A stretch of DNA of 64,000 nt from Gammaproteobacteria bacterium. Its GTDB lineage: Bacteria; Pseudomonadota; Gammaproteobacteria; HK1. Positions 25,482 to 34,133 of the stretch are shown one piece after another. A model generated the notes under the pieces. That model made no database searches. It was not told the origin of the DNA and worked only from the letters and a program-made list of their open reading frames with translations. The stretch's first letter is position 1. Every line of letters starts with the position of its first letter. Both the position numbers and the translations under genes were made by a program. Location: contig JAJFJT010000004.1 of the NCBI GenBank assembly GCA_021773795.1, forward strand, positions 81,204 to 145,203, written 5' to 3'.

Positions 25482-26726
25482 ATGAATGAATTCTCCATCG
25501 TTTTTCTTGCTGCCCTCGCACTCGCCACCGCCATCCATAGCTGGCTTGCCTTGCGCCAATTTCACCGTGTCGGCGAGCGTCGCGGCGAGGTGCCAGCGGC
25601 CTTCAGGGAACAGATCTCCCTGCAGGCACACCAAAAGGCAGCTGATTATACCCGTGCACGGGTTCGCGTTTATCTGCTGGATCAGGTGCTTGGCGCTGTC
25701 ATCCTGTTGATCTGGACCCTCGGTGGTGGACTTGCGCTGATGGACGGCTGGTGGCGTGAGGTGCTGGAAAACCCCTTGTTCGGCGGTGCTGGCCTTATTC
25801 TCTCGGTATTTATCATCTCCGGGTTGCTGGACCTGCCGCTATCGGCCTACCGCACCTTTGTGCTGGAGCAGCGCTTTGGCTTCAATCGCTCCAGTGTCAG
25901 CATCTTTTTGATCGACACCCTCAAACAGAGCGCCCTGATGCTGCTTATCGGCACCCCGCTAATACTCGCCATCCTCTGGGTAATGACTCATGCCGGTCCC
26001 TACTGGTGGCTATACGCCTGGCTGCTCTGGAGCGCCTTCAGCCTGCTGCTGGCCTGGCTCTATCCTGCTTTCATTGCCCCCCTTTTCAATCGCTTCACGG
26101 CACTCGAAGATGAGACGCTCAAGGCCCGGCTGGAAGGCCTGCTGAAGCGCAACGGCTTTGCCCCGAATGGCATCTTCGTCGCCGATGGCTCGCGCCGAAG
26201 CAGTCACGGCAATGCCTTTTTCAGTGGCTTTGGAGCCCAAAAGCGTATCGTTCTCTACGACACCCTGTTGGGCAGTCTGGAGCCCGAGGAAACCGAGGCC
26301 GTGCTGGCACACGAACTGGGGCACTTCCGCCGTGGCCATATCCGCAAGCAGATGGCTATGGGCATGGGTTTTGGCCTGCTAGCCTTTGGCCTGCTGGGCT
26401 GGCTCATCGATCAGAACTGGTTCTACCACGGGCTAGGAGTTCCACAACCCTCCCTTGCCATGGCCCTGGTACTGTTCCTCTTCGTCTCGCCCTCATTCAG
26501 CTTTTTCCTGAGCCCGCTGCTGGCCTGGTTTTCCCGCCGTCACGAATATGAAGCCGATGACTTTGCCGCCCACCAGACCGGGGCAAGGCCGCTCATCCAG
26601 GCCCTGGTAAAGCTCTATCGGGACAATGCCAACACCCTGACTCCCGACCCACTTTATTCCGCCTTCCACGAGACTCATCCGCCAGCGCCGCTGCGAATTG
26701 CCCATCTGGAGGGAAAACTGGACTAG
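25482..26726 (+). CDS. M48 family zinc metalloprotease, Ste24/CAAX-prenyl-protease-like
   Basis: A 414-residue membrane protease. It has hydrophobic segments at about 5-20, 65-90, 100-125, 145-170 and 180-205, then the zinc motif HELGHFRRGHIRKQ (near 275). Two further spans and YEADDFAAHQTGA with the third zinc ligand lie near 350. The order and the N-terminal peptidase_M48_N-type region fit the Ste24 branch. Bacterial members probably take part in membrane protein quality control. It is divergent from orn and followed by phhB at 36 bp. Confidence 0.88.
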   Translation: MNEFSIVFLAALALATAIHSWLALRQFHRVGERRGEVPAAFREQISLQAHQKAADYTRARVRVYLLDQVLGAVILLIWTLGGGLALMDGWWREVLENPLFGGAGLILSVFIISGLLDLPLSAYRTFVLEQRFGFNRSSVSIFLIDTLKQSALMLLIGTPLILAILWVMTHAGPYWWLYAWLLWSAFSLLLAWLYPAFIAPLFNRFTALEDETLKARLEGLLKRNGFAPNGIFVADGSRRSSHGNAFFSGFGAQKRIVLYDTLLGSLEPEETEAVLAHELGHFRRGHIRKQMAMGMGFGLLAFGLLGWLIDQNWFYHGLGVPQPSLAMALVLFLFVSPSFSFFLSPLLAWFSRRHEYEADDFAAHQTGARPLIQALVKLYRDNANTLTPDPLYSAFHETHPPAPLRIAHLEGKLD

Positions 26727-26761
26727 GCTTTTATCTAAAGGGTGCCCCAGGGAGAACATCC

Positions 26762-27103
26762 ATGAATCCATCATCAGACCTCACACAAAGGCATTGCAAG
26801 GCATGCGAAAGTGGCACCACCCCCCTGACTCTGGAAGAAGCGAGTGCACTCGCCACCTTGTTACCAGACTGGGAACTAAAGGCCGACGGATTGAAAATTC
26901 AGCGCAGCTTTAAATTTTCCAACTTTCACCAAACCATGGCCTTTGTTAATGCACTGGCCTGGATCGCCCACCGGGAGGATCATCATCCCGACCTGGAAGT
27001 GAGTTATGCCCGGGTGGTCGTGCATTACCAGACCCATGCCGTGAGCGGGCTATCGGAAAACGACTTTATCTGCGCCGCCAAGGTGGATGCCCTGTTGATA
27101 TGA
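26762..27103 (+). CDS. phhB: Pterin-4a-carbinolamine dehydratase
   Basis: A 113-residue DCoH/PhhB protein. 'LPDWELKADGLKIQRSFKF' and the active-site stretch AHREDHHPDLEVSYARVVVHYQTHAVSGLSENDF (HHPD and TH.GLS) are intact. It recycles 4a-hydroxytetrahydrobiopterin to the quinonoid form. No phenylalanine hydroxylase gene is in the window. The context (M48 protease, RsgA) is that of the common pterin-dehydratase family member found apart from phhA. The gene sits in a same-direction run with rsgA, 37 bp downstream. Confidence 0.92.
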   Translation: MNPSSDLTQRHCKACESGTTPLTLEEASALATLLPDWELKADGLKIQRSFKFSNFHQTMAFVNALAWIAHREDHHPDLEVSYARVVVHYQTHAVSGLSENDFICAAKVDALLI

Positions 27104-27140
27104 GCCACCCGTCCGTAGCACGAAACATCCCCGGAGCCGG

Positions 27141-28097
27141 ATGATCCAAAATCGTTCCGGAAGACCCACGGGCCGCGCAAAGCCCAAGCGCGGCAAAAAA
27201 TCGGCAGCACGCGATGGCCTGGTGATCAGCAGTCATGGGAGACGGCTGAAGCTGCGGGGTCCGGAGGGAAAAACCCAACGCTGTGCGGTACGCAGCAACC
27301 TGCCTCCATTGGTTTGTGGTGATCGGGTGCGCTGGCTGCCACCGGAAACCGGGCGCCTGGGAGTAGTGGAATCCCTGCTGCCCCGCGACACCCTGCTCGC
27401 CCGCCCCTCTCCCTCGGGGGCATTACGCCCGGTAGCGGCTAATCTCGATCTCATTCTGATAGTGATTGCCCCTCGGCCGGAGCCCACCCTCAAGGAAATC
27501 GACGCGTATCTGGCCAATGCAGAGTATCTCGGCATTACCCCCGGATTGGTGATCAACAAGGCAGAGTTGCTGGATGAAACCGGACGCGCCGCACTGGAGG
27601 CCCGCTACGCCCACTACGCCGCCATTGGCTATGCTCTGATCTTTTGCAGTGCCCACAGCGGTGACAATCTGGAGGCGTTGCAGCAAACCCTGGCAGGGCA
27701 TTGCAGCGTCCTTGTAGGCCAATCCGGAGTCGGAAAATCCTCCCTTACCATGCGCCTGCTACCAGAGGTTAAAACCGCCGTTGGGGCACTGAGCGACTAT
27801 CACGGGCTCGGCCGCCATACCACCAGTTCTGGCAGCCTCTACCCACTGCCCGAGGCCGAGGGTGGTTTTCTCATCGACTCCCCCGGGGTGCGGGATTTCG
27901 GCCTCTGGCACGTACCCCGCCGGGAGTTGGCAAGACAGTTCATCGAATTTCGACCGCACATCATCAACTGCCGCTTTCGCGATTGCAGCCATCTCACCGA
28001 GCCCGACTGCGCGGTACGTGCTGCCGTTGAAAAAGGTTTAATCAGCCAGGAACGAATGGAGACTTATACGGCCTTATGGGAGGAAGCCGAAGCCTAA
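27141..28097 (+). CDS. rsgA: Ribosome small-subunit-dependent GTPase RsgA
   Basis: A 318-residue circularly permuted GTPase: N-terminal OB fold, G4 INKAEL (near 140), G1 GQSGVGKSSLTMRL (near 195), G3 DSPGVRDFG (near 250), and a C-terminal zinc knuckle CRFRDCSHLTEPDC. It checks late 30S assembly. The usual neighbour in gammaproteobacteria is orn, which is 1.8 kb upstream on the other strand here. It follows phhB closely. Confidence 0.96.
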   Translation: MIQNRSGRPTGRAKPKRGKKSAARDGLVISSHGRRLKLRGPEGKTQRCAVRSNLPPLVCGDRVRWLPPETGRLGVVESLLPRDTLLARPSPSGALRPVAANLDLILIVIAPRPEPTLKEIDAYLANAEYLGITPGLVINKAELLDETGRAALEARYAHYAAIGYALIFCSAHSGDNLEALQQTLAGHCSVLVGQSGVGKSSLTMRLLPEVKTAVGALSDYHGLGRHTTSSGSLYPLPEAEGGFLIDSPGVRDFGLWHVPRRELARQFIEFRPHIINCRFRDCSHLTEPDCAVRAAVEKGLISQERMETYTALWEEAEA

Positions 28098-28117
28098 CAA
28101 TCCGGGGGAAGCAATAA

Positions 28118-28381
28118 ATGAAAGTTGCAGTATTCGATACCTACGTTCCGAAAAAAGACGGCCAGACCATGCACTTCGACATCCTTGTGGTTGAGGGAAC
28201 GGGTGAAGCGAAGGTGTTCCGTTACGGGCTGGAATATCTGGCGAGCGTGGGACAGGAAGGCCAGCCGCTTAGCACCACCGAGTGCCGTTTCTGCCATATG
28301 GAACAGGCGGAACCGGTAATAGAAGCCTCAATTGGCGAACTCGGCTACTTCATTATCGAGATGGAGGGCTGTCCGACATAG
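28118..28381 (+). CDS. DUF2024 family protein
   Basis: An 87-residue protein matching the DUF2024 pattern: MKVAVFDTYVPKKDGQTMHFDILV, then YLASVGQEG and CRFCHMEQA and a C-terminal GYFIIEMEGCP. Function unknown. It starts 20 bp after rsgA and probably shares its transcript. Two cysteines in CRFC could bind metal; that is speculative. Confidence 0.85.
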   Translation: MKVAVFDTYVPKKDGQTMHFDILVVEGTGEAKVFRYGLEYLASVGQEGQPLSTTECRFCHMEQAEPVIEASIGELGYFIIEMEGCPT

Positions 28382-28670
28382 GCCCGCAGCAGTGAGTACG
28401 GGCCAATTCAGGCCTTCGCAGGTCCAGCATGCAGCCACCAGCTGTACCCCGATAAAAGCCAGCGCATCTCCTGGCTGAATACCGGTGAAGGTATCAGTCA
28501 GGGTACGCCCAATGGTCACCGCCGGGTTGGCGAAAGAAGTCGATGAGGTACCGCCATGATAAACAGCCCCACCGCATAGGGCACCGTCTCGGGGCGCATT
28601 GAGGGTCGCAAGTTACCAACTGGCGCGTTGAATGCACGCGTCAGACCCAAATAGTTGGCGTGAGTCCCTC
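28382..28670 (-). pseudogene. Decayed aquaglyceroporin (AqpS-like) in the ars cluster
   Basis: Minus-strand fragments in two frames: NLRPSMRPETVPYAVGLFI (about 28600-28550), then after a frame change SFANPAVTIGRTLTDTFTG and ALAFIGVQLVAA. 'SFANPAVTIGR' contains the second NPA box of MIP channels. The joining segment lacks about ten bases compared with a normal channel, the N-terminal half is missing and the C-terminus is garbled. It follows acr3 on the same strand. MIP channels of the AqpS type often accompany acr3 and export arsenite. Confidence 0.7.
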
Positions 28671-28733
28671 TACCGTCTAACTTTGATCTGAATTGGCAAC
28701 GCGAAGAAACAGGATGCTTTGCTTTATCGTTAC

Positions 28734-29807
28734 TTATGTTTCCTTTGCTGATGCCATGCGTTGGGTAACGCGTCGGCGCACGACGGCACCACTTTCATAC
28801 CAACCTTTACTTGCGCCCACGATCCGTACCACCGACAACATGACTGGCACTTCGACGAGCACGCCAACTACTGTGGCTAGCGCCGCTCCCGACTCGAAAC
28901 CAAACAGCGTAATCGCAGTCGCCACAGCGAGCTCGAAAAAGTTGCTGGCGCCGATTAATGCTGAAGGCCCTGCCACACAATGCGCCACGCCAAATGAACG
29001 ATTCAACAGATACGCCAGTCCGGAATTGAAATAAACCTGAATCAGGATAGGCACGGCCAGCAGCGCGATAATGAGAGGCTGCGCGAGGATCTGCTCGCCC
29101 TGAAAACCGAATAGCAAAACCAACGTGGTCAAAAGTGCAATCAAGGATGCGGGACCGAGCTGTTTCAATGCAGTCTCCAGAGCCGCAAAACCACCACGTT
29201 TAATCAATTGTTTACGCAGTATCTGCGCGACAATGACAGGCACTACTATGTAAAGTACCAGCGATAGAAACAGTGTTTGCCACGGTACCGTGATCGCCGA
29301 CAGGCCCAGGAGCAAGCCCACGATCGGAGCAAAAGCGAACACCATAATCAGATCGTTCACGGCCACCTGGCTCAGTGTGAAATGCGGTTCGCCGCCCGAC
29401 AGATTACTCCATACGAACACCATCGCCGTACAGGGCGCAGCAGCAAGAATGATGAGACCAGCGATGTAGGAAGTAATTTGCTCAGCCGGCAAATACGGCG
29501 CAAACAAGTGCCCGATAAAGAACCAGCCCAGTGCTGCCATCGAGAACGGTTTGACTGCCCAGTTAATGAACAAGGTTACACCGACACCGCGCCAATGTTC
29601 CTTGACCTGACCCAATGCTGCAAAGTCGATCCTGATCAGCATCGGGATGATCATCAGCCAGACCAGTACTGCGACCGGCAGATTGACTTGTGCCACCTCG
29701 ACCGACCCGATTGTACGAAACACATCTGGCAAGAAGTGTCCAAGCGTGATGCCAACCACAATGCAGAGGATGACCCATAGCGAGAGATAGCGTTCAAAGA
29801 TCGACAT
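28734..29807 (-). CDS. acr3: Arsenite efflux transporter, ACR3 family
   Basis: A 357-residue inner-membrane protein with about ten hydrophobic segments. It carries the conserved cysteine in LAAAPCTAMVFVWSNL (near 125) and the conserved glutamate in IGASNFFELAVATAI (near 300) that are essential in ACR3 proteins. It exports As(III) using the proton gradient. It lies 29 bp downstream of arsR in one operon and is followed by the decayed aquaporin. Confidence 0.93.
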   Translation of the reverse strand: MSIFERYLSLWVILCIVVGITLGHFLPDVFRTIGSVEVAQVNLPVAVLVWLMIIPMLIRIDFAALGQVKEHWRGVGVTLFINWAVKPFSMAALGWFFIGHLFAPYLPAEQITSYIAGLIILAAAPCTAMVFVWSNLSGGEPHFTLSQVAVNDLIMVFAFAPIVGLLLGLSAITVPWQTLFLSLVLYIVVPVIVAQILRKQLIKRGGFAALETALKQLGPASLIALLTTLVLLFGFQGEQILAQPLIIALLAVPILIQVYFNSGLAYLLNRSFGVAHCVAGPSALIGASNFFELAVATAITLFGFESGAALATVVGVLVEVPVMLSVVRIVGASKGWYESGAVVRRRVTQRMASAKET

Positions 29808-29836
29808 TAGTTAGCTCCGTTCCATGTTTTATGGGT

Positions 29837-30169
29837 TCAGGATGCATCAGAAAGGGACTGCCCCACGGGCACACAAAGATCAGGGCGACCACCACAGCAA
29901 TCCTCATAGAGAAACTGCAACAGCCCCTGCATCTCGGTGAAATTGGCGCTGTAGACAATCTGCCGGCTATGACGGGCAGAGACCAATAATCCGGCATGCT
30001 GCAGTTCCTTCAAATGGAAGGACAGGGTTGGCGCGGCGACACCGAGGCGGTGCGCGATCTCCCCTGCCGCCAAACCAGCTTCACCAGTACTGACCAATAA
30101 GCGAAATATGGCCAGACGGGTTTCCTGGGCCAGAGCAGACAGTGCGGTAAGGACTTTAGTTGAATTCAT
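29837..30169 (-). CDS. arsR: ArsR-family metalloregulator
   Basis: A 110-residue winged-helix repressor. The start MNSTKVLTALSALAQETRLAIFRLLV at 30169 is typical; the longer frame to 30262 adds an unlikely extension. The recognition helix is GVAAPTLSFHLKELQHAGL. It lacks the ELCVCDL site of E. coli ArsR. It has instead a C-terminal cluster EDCCGGRPDLC, a vicinal Cys pair plus a third Cys, like the As(III) site described for the Acidithiobacillus ArsR type. It would repress its own operon with acr3. Confidence 0.9.
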   Translation of the reverse strand: MNSTKVLTALSALAQETRLAIFRLLVSTGEAGLAAGEIAHRLGVAAPTLSFHLKELQHAGLLVSARHSRQIVYSANFTEMQGLLQFLYEDCCGGRPDLCVPVGQSLSDAS

Positions 30170-30198
30170 TTCGATACTTATTGAAATATGAAATCGAA
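30170..30198. promoter_or_regulatory. Candidate ArsR operator
   Basis: An inverted repeat TTCGAT (30170-30175) / ATCGAA (30193-30198) lies immediately upstream of the arsR start, in the arsR-thiolase divergent region. Position fits autoregulation; the assignment is inferred. Confidence 0.4.
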
Positions 30199-30318
30199 CT
30201 ATAAGCCCAATGGCTATTCGAAGATAAGCAAAAAAGCCCTCTTCACGTTTACATTCCGGCAATTAGCGTCTATACCCTTTAGCCTGCTGTCAGCCCCAGC
30301 CCAGGAGAAGTAAACGCC

Positions 30319-31566
30319 ATGCGTGAAGTTGTCATTATCGAAGGAGTACGCAGCCCCATCGGAAAATTTGGTGGCGGACTTTCCAAGGTGCGACCGGATG
30401 ATCTGCTCGCCCACGTGCTGGCGTCACTGATGGAAAAGACCGGGGTGGACCCGGCACTGCTGGAGGATGTGTATGCCGGTTGCGGCAACCAGGCCGGTGA
30501 AGACAACCGCGACGTGGCACGCATGGCGGCACTGCTCGCCGGTTTTCCCGTAGAGGTGCCCGGGGTAACCCTCAACCGCAACTGCTCTTCGGCACTGGAG
30601 GCGGTGAATCAGGCTGCCAAGGCGATCCTGGTTGGCGAGGGGGACGTTTATATTGGTAGCGGTGTGGAATCCATGAGCCGCGCGCCCTGGAGTCTACCCA
30701 AGCCCAGTCGCTTGCCGGGCACCGAGGCGCCGAAAATGTGGGATACCACCGTCGGCTGGCGTTATAACAACCCCCGCCTCAACGCCCTCTACCCCATCAT
30801 CAGCCTGGGTGAAACTGCGGAAAATGTCGCAGAGCAGATGGATATCAGCCGCGAGGAACAGGATGCCTACGCGCTGGAAAGCCATCGGCGTACCGTGGAA
30901 GCCATGAATGAGGGCCGCTTTGTTGATCAGATCGTCCCTGTCGAAGCGCCCGCCGGACGGGGCAAGAGCCAGACCATCACGCTGGACGAACATCCACGCT
31001 ACCGCGAGGTGGACGGCGGTTTCGAACTGGGCACCACGGTGGAACAGCTGGGTAAACTGCGACCCGCCTTTCGCAAAGGGGGAACGGTCACCGCAGGGAA
31101 TTCTAGTGGTATCAATGATGGCGCTGCTGCCCTGCTGCTCATGGAGGCCGAACGAGCCGAAACCCTGGGGCTCAAGGCTCAGGCACGCTGGCTCGGCTCG
31201 GCTGTAGCCGGCATTGACCCCAGCATCATGGGTCTGGGCCCGGTACCCGCCACCCGCAAACTGCTCAAGCGTCTCGATATCGGTATTGAGGAGATCGGTC
31301 TGGTGGAGATCAATGAGGCCTTTGCGGCCCAAACCATCGGTTGCATGCGTGAATTGGGGATCGACCCTGCCATCACCAATGTCAACGGTGGTGCCATTGC
31401 CCTCGGCCATCCCACCGGTTGCTCGGGGGCACGCATCCTCGTGACCCTGCTACACGAAATGGCGCGCCGCGCACCCAATCAACCCCGCCCCTTCTACGGC
31501 CTCGCAACTCTCTGCGTAGGCGTCGGCATGGGCGTCGCTACCGTTATCGAATGGATTGGAGACTGA
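30319..31566 (+). CDS. Thiolase (acetyl-CoA acyltransferase)
   Basis: A 415-residue thiolase. The nucleophile Cys lies in [13 protein letters not shown] (near 90). The C-terminal active-site segments are NEAFAAQ (near 335), [19 protein letters not shown] (near 355, catalytic His) and LCVGVGMG (near 400, catalytic Cys). It would form or cleave a 3-ketoacyl-CoA. The stop is directly followed by MITE copy B, and a CoA-transferase gene starts right after the element. The pair probably once formed one transcription unit. It could be a beta-oxidation or an acetoacetyl-CoA thiolase. Confidence 0.93.
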   Translation: MREVVIIEGVRSPIGKFGGGLSKVRPDDLLAHVLASLMEKTGVDPALLEDVYAGCGNQAGEDNRDVARMAALLAGFPVEVPGVTLNRNCSSALEAVNQAAKAILVGEGDVYIGSGVESMSRAPWSLPKPSRLPGTEAPKMWDTTVGWRYNNPRLNALYPIISLGETAENVAEQMDISREEQDAYALESHRRTVEAMNEGRFVDQIVPVEAPAGRGKSQTITLDEHPRYREVDGGFELGTTVEQLGKLRPAFRKGGTVTAGNSSGINDGAAALLLMEAERAETLGLKAQARWLGSAVAGIDPSIMGLGPVPATRKLLKRLDIGIEEIGLVEINEAFAAQTIGCMRELGIDPAITNVNGGAIALGHPTGCSGARILVTLLHEMARRAPNQPRPFYGLATLCVGVGMGVATVIEWIGD

Positions 31567-31726
31567 GGAACCTCTTATCTATTCGTAAACTCGTATCTTG
31601 CGCCCAAAATGCCCATCTTTATCGTTGCTGATCTTCGCAATAGCCTGCTATTACGTGCGATCAGCGCCTCAAATCTGAACATTTTGAATCACAATCTACT
31701 TCGTCCAGAACAAATCAGAGGTTCCT
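31566..31726. repeat. MITE-like element, copy B
   Basis: 161 bp with terminal inverted repeats (AGGAACCTCT... and ...CAGAGGTTCCT), the inverted near-identical copy of 2585-2746. It fills the whole space between the thiolase stop (31564-31566) and the next start at 31731. I see no unambiguous target duplication: TGA on the left, TAA on the right. Confidence 0.8.
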
Positions 31727-31730
31727 AAAT

Positions 31731-32945
31731 ATGGCACGCCCCCTGGAAGGTATTCGCGTTATTGGCATGGAGCAGTACATGGCCGGCCCCTATTGCTCGT
31801 TGTTACTGGCAGATGCGGGCGCCGAGGTGATCAAGGTGGAGCGCCCCGGTAGTGGTGATCCGCGCCGTGCCATGCCGCCCTTCGCCGAGCGTGGCGCTGC
31901 ACGCAAGGCCGCCGGTTTCATGGCCTATAACCGCAACAAAAAGAGTGTGGCACTGGATCTGCGCGGTGATGCGGGCAAGGAAGTCTATCGCCGACTGGTA
32001 GCCAGCGCCGATGTGGTGGTGGAGAATCTGCGCCCTGGCTCGCTGGATCGTCGCGGCATCGGCTGCCAGGCCATGCGCGAACTGAATCCACGTCTCATCT
32101 ACGCCATGATCTCCGGCTTCGGCCGCCTGCCCGGCTTTGAGGGGCCCTACGGCGACCGCCCCGCCTTCGACATCGTCGCCGAGGCCATGAGTGGCATCAT
32201 GCATCTGGTGGGCTTTGAGGATAAACCGCCCTCCTGGACCATCTACGGCATGGCGGACATCTACTCCGGCATGGTCACCGCCTTCGGCATCATGCAGGCA
32301 CTCTACATGCGCGAACGCACCGGCAAGGGTCAGGTGGTGGATTCTGCCATGTACGACAATATGCTCTCGCTGAACGAAAGCATGGTGACCCTGCACTCCG
32401 TGGCTGGCCAGTCACCGCATCGGGGCCGGTTACAAAACACTTATCCCCGTGGTGCATTCCGTACCCGGGACGGTTATATCGCGGTAAATGTGCCCGATGA
32501 GCGCATCTGGAAGCGCCTGTGCGAGGCCATGGGCCGACCGGAACTGGCGGATGATCCGAAGAGCAACAGCGTTACCGCGCGAGTCGCCAATCGGGAATAT
32601 CTGGACCCGATTATCGATGAGCTTTTCGCAGGCCTCACCCGGGAGCAGGCAGTGGACAAACTCAATGCTGCCGGCGTACCCACGGGCCCCGTACATACCG
32701 CGGAAGACATCTTCAACTGTCCCCAGGTGGCAGCCCGAGGCATGTTGCTCCCGGTGGATGACCCTGAAATCGGGGAATACCGATTCTCCAGTACCGCTCC
32801 CCTGCTTTCCAGCGCCCCGGAAAAGGCACATGCGCCGGCACCAGCGCTCGGCGCCCACACCCGGGAGTTGATGGAGCAGGAACTCGGCTATAGCACGGCC
32901 GAAGTGGATGCGTTGGCGGGGGAAGGCGTCATTCAGGTGGCCTGA
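31731..32945 (+). CDS. CaiB/BaiF family (class III) CoA-transferase
   Basis: A 404-residue class III CoA-transferase. Family motifs are LEGIRVIGMEQYMAGPYCSLLLADAGAEVIKVERP at the N-terminus, NRNKKSVALDLR near 65, the catalytic-Asp region YGDRPAFDIVAEAMSG (Asp near 148), and PTGPVHTAEDIF near 325. It moves CoA between carboxylic acids; the substrate is unknown. It begins 4 bp after MITE copy B, so its promoter or ribosome site lies in or across the element. It is followed by REP-like repeats. Confidence 0.92.
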   Translation: MARPLEGIRVIGMEQYMAGPYCSLLLADAGAEVIKVERPGSGDPRRAMPPFAERGAARKAAGFMAYNRNKKSVALDLRGDAGKEVYRRLVASADVVVENLRPGSLDRRGIGCQAMRELNPRLIYAMISGFGRLPGFEGPYGDRPAFDIVAEAMSGIMHLVGFEDKPPSWTIYGMADIYSGMVTAFGIMQALYMRERTGKGQVVDSAMYDNMLSLNESMVTLHSVAGQSPHRGRLQNTYPRGAFRTRDGYIAVNVPDERIWKRLCEAMGRPELADDPKSNSVTARVANREYLDPIIDELFAGLTREQAVDKLNAAGVPTGPVHTAEDIFNCPQVAARGMLLPVDDPEIGEYRFSSTAPLLSSAPEKAHAPAPALGAHTRELMEQELGYSTAEVDALAGEGVIQVA

Positions 32946-33002
32946 GGAAACAGGGCCCAACTCTTTCCCCACCTCCAAAGCCCATCATGCCGATTGTAGC
33001 CG

Positions 33003-33106
33003 GTAGCCTGGATGAAGCGCGAGCGGAATCCGGGAAATGGAACCAGCATTGGCAAACACCGCTAAATGGATGCTCCCCGGATTCCACGTTGTTGCATCCG
33101 GGCTAC
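33003..33106. repeat. Long inverted-repeat element (REP/BIME-like)
   Basis: The left arm GTAGCCTGGATGAAGCGC...GGAATCCGGG and the right arm CCCCGGATTCC...GCATCCGGGCTAC form a large hairpin of about 104 bp in the gap after the CoA-transferase. The same GTAGCC(C/T)GGATG...AATCCGGG motif recurs at 42204-42394, so it is a dispersed genomic repeat. Confidence 0.7.
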
Positions 33107-33215
33107 GGACTGGATTACCCACTTTCGTGGGTAATGACGAGACAGGGGTGGAGGGAAGTCGGGAGCCAGACTTGTGCTATCTTTAACAACTGCATTGCCC
33201 TAAGCGGTACCCATC

Positions 33216-33524
33216 ATGCAGTTGCTTGCAGCCCCGGATCACAGCACCCTCATCGCGTTTCAAACCGCGGGCAGCGCGCGTGAGCAGCCCACGCGCAGGT
33301 TGCCGGAAGAACGCGTGGTTCAGGGGGAATTACTGGAGCGCCCCGCTGCCGAGGGCAGCCTGTTGGGGCAAGGCACGCAGAACCTGCGCTTGCTGAATGC
33401 GGTGTCTCGCGGGTCAGCGGGACAAGCACCACGCCGGGTATCCCCGGAGGCCGCCATCGCCAGCTATCGTGACACCGCGCGGATTATGGAGTTGGCAGAG
33501 CCTACGGTGGATTTACGGGCCTAG
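33216..33524 (+). CDS. Small hypothetical protein
   Basis: A 102-residue product, hydrophilic, without signal peptide. It has a proline/arginine-rich start and a C-terminal helix EAAIASYRDTARI. 'RVVQGELLER...' followed by 'A..SY..TA' resembles small conserved proteins of unknown function in purple-sulfur-type gammaproteobacteria, by memory only. No clear ribosome site is seen upstream of ATG 33216. It stands alone between two repeat elements, so it may not be expressed. Confidence 0.45.
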   Translation: MQLLAAPDHSTLIAFQTAGSAREQPTRRLPEERVVQGELLERPAAEGSLLGQGTQNLRLLNAVSRGSAGQAPRRVSPEAAIASYRDTARIMELAEPTVDLRA

Positions 33525-33544
33525 CTCCATTGCAACGGCTATCG

Positions 33545-33621
33545 TCGGATTACGCTATCGCTAATCCAACCTACGGCAAAGCCAAGCTAGTAGGTCGGGT
33601 TAGCGCAGCGTAACCCGACAG
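33545..33621. repeat. Pair of short palindromic repeats
   Basis: CGGATTACGCTATCGCTAATCC (33545-33566) and GTCGGGTTAGCGCAGCGTAACCCGAC (33595-33620) are two inverted-repeat units of the common 'TAGGT(T/C)GG(A/G)TTAGCG' dispersed type. They lie just after the stop of rsd on the other strand, perhaps serving as its transcript end. Confidence 0.6.
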
Positions 33622-33626
33622 CAACA

Positions 33627-34067
33627 CTAAGCCTGCAGGCGTTCAATCAAGCGGTCTTCCAACTCAATTCGGGTCGCCAACTGCTCCCCGAGCCGGGAAA
33701 GATCCTGAGACAGTTCATCACTGATCACTGCCTTGCCATCCTCATATTTACTATTAAATTCCACTACTGACTCGGTGGTATCGGAGATCCCCGGATAGAG
33801 ATCCTCGGCCAACTCGCGGACCCCATGACGCCGCTCCCGACCATCACCGATACGCTCATACAGGCCAAAATGACCGACGGCAATATAGTCCACCAGCAAC
33901 TCGCAAAATTCCTTCAATAGTGCCTGCACCGGCTGCTCATCCTTGAAGGGCTCCAGCCCCCCGGCACGGCACAACAGCGCCAGTACGTGGCTACGTTCGG
34001 CCAGCATGTGTTCAATCAAATCGCGAGTACGTAACCTGCGGTCCTGAGTTGTCGCCACTTCAGTCAT
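33627..34067 (-). CDS. rsd: Rsd/AlgQ family regulator (anti-sigma-70)
   Basis: A 146-residue helical protein of the Rsd/AlgQ family: 'RRLRTRDLIEHMLAERSHVLALLC', then EFCELLVDYIAVGHFGLYERI (highly conserved VDY.S.GHF.IYERI block, near 60-85) and a C-terminal LGEQLATRIELEDRLIE. Rsd binds region 4 of sigma-70 in stationary phase. In pseudomonads AlgQ also affects alginate. It is monocistronic and divergent from pabB. Confidence 0.88.
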   Translation of the reverse strand: MTEVATTQDRRLRTRDLIEHMLAERSHVLALLCRAGGLEPFKDEQPVQALLKEFCELLVDYIAVGHFGLYERIGDGRERRHGVRELAEDLYPGISDTTESVVEFNSKYEDGKAVISDELSQDLSRLGEQLATRIELEDRLIERLQA

Positions 34068-34133
34068 GTTTTGCCCTTTTCTATGCCGTTTATTATCCCC
34101 ACGAAGCGTGAATCATACTGCACTTGAAGGCCC

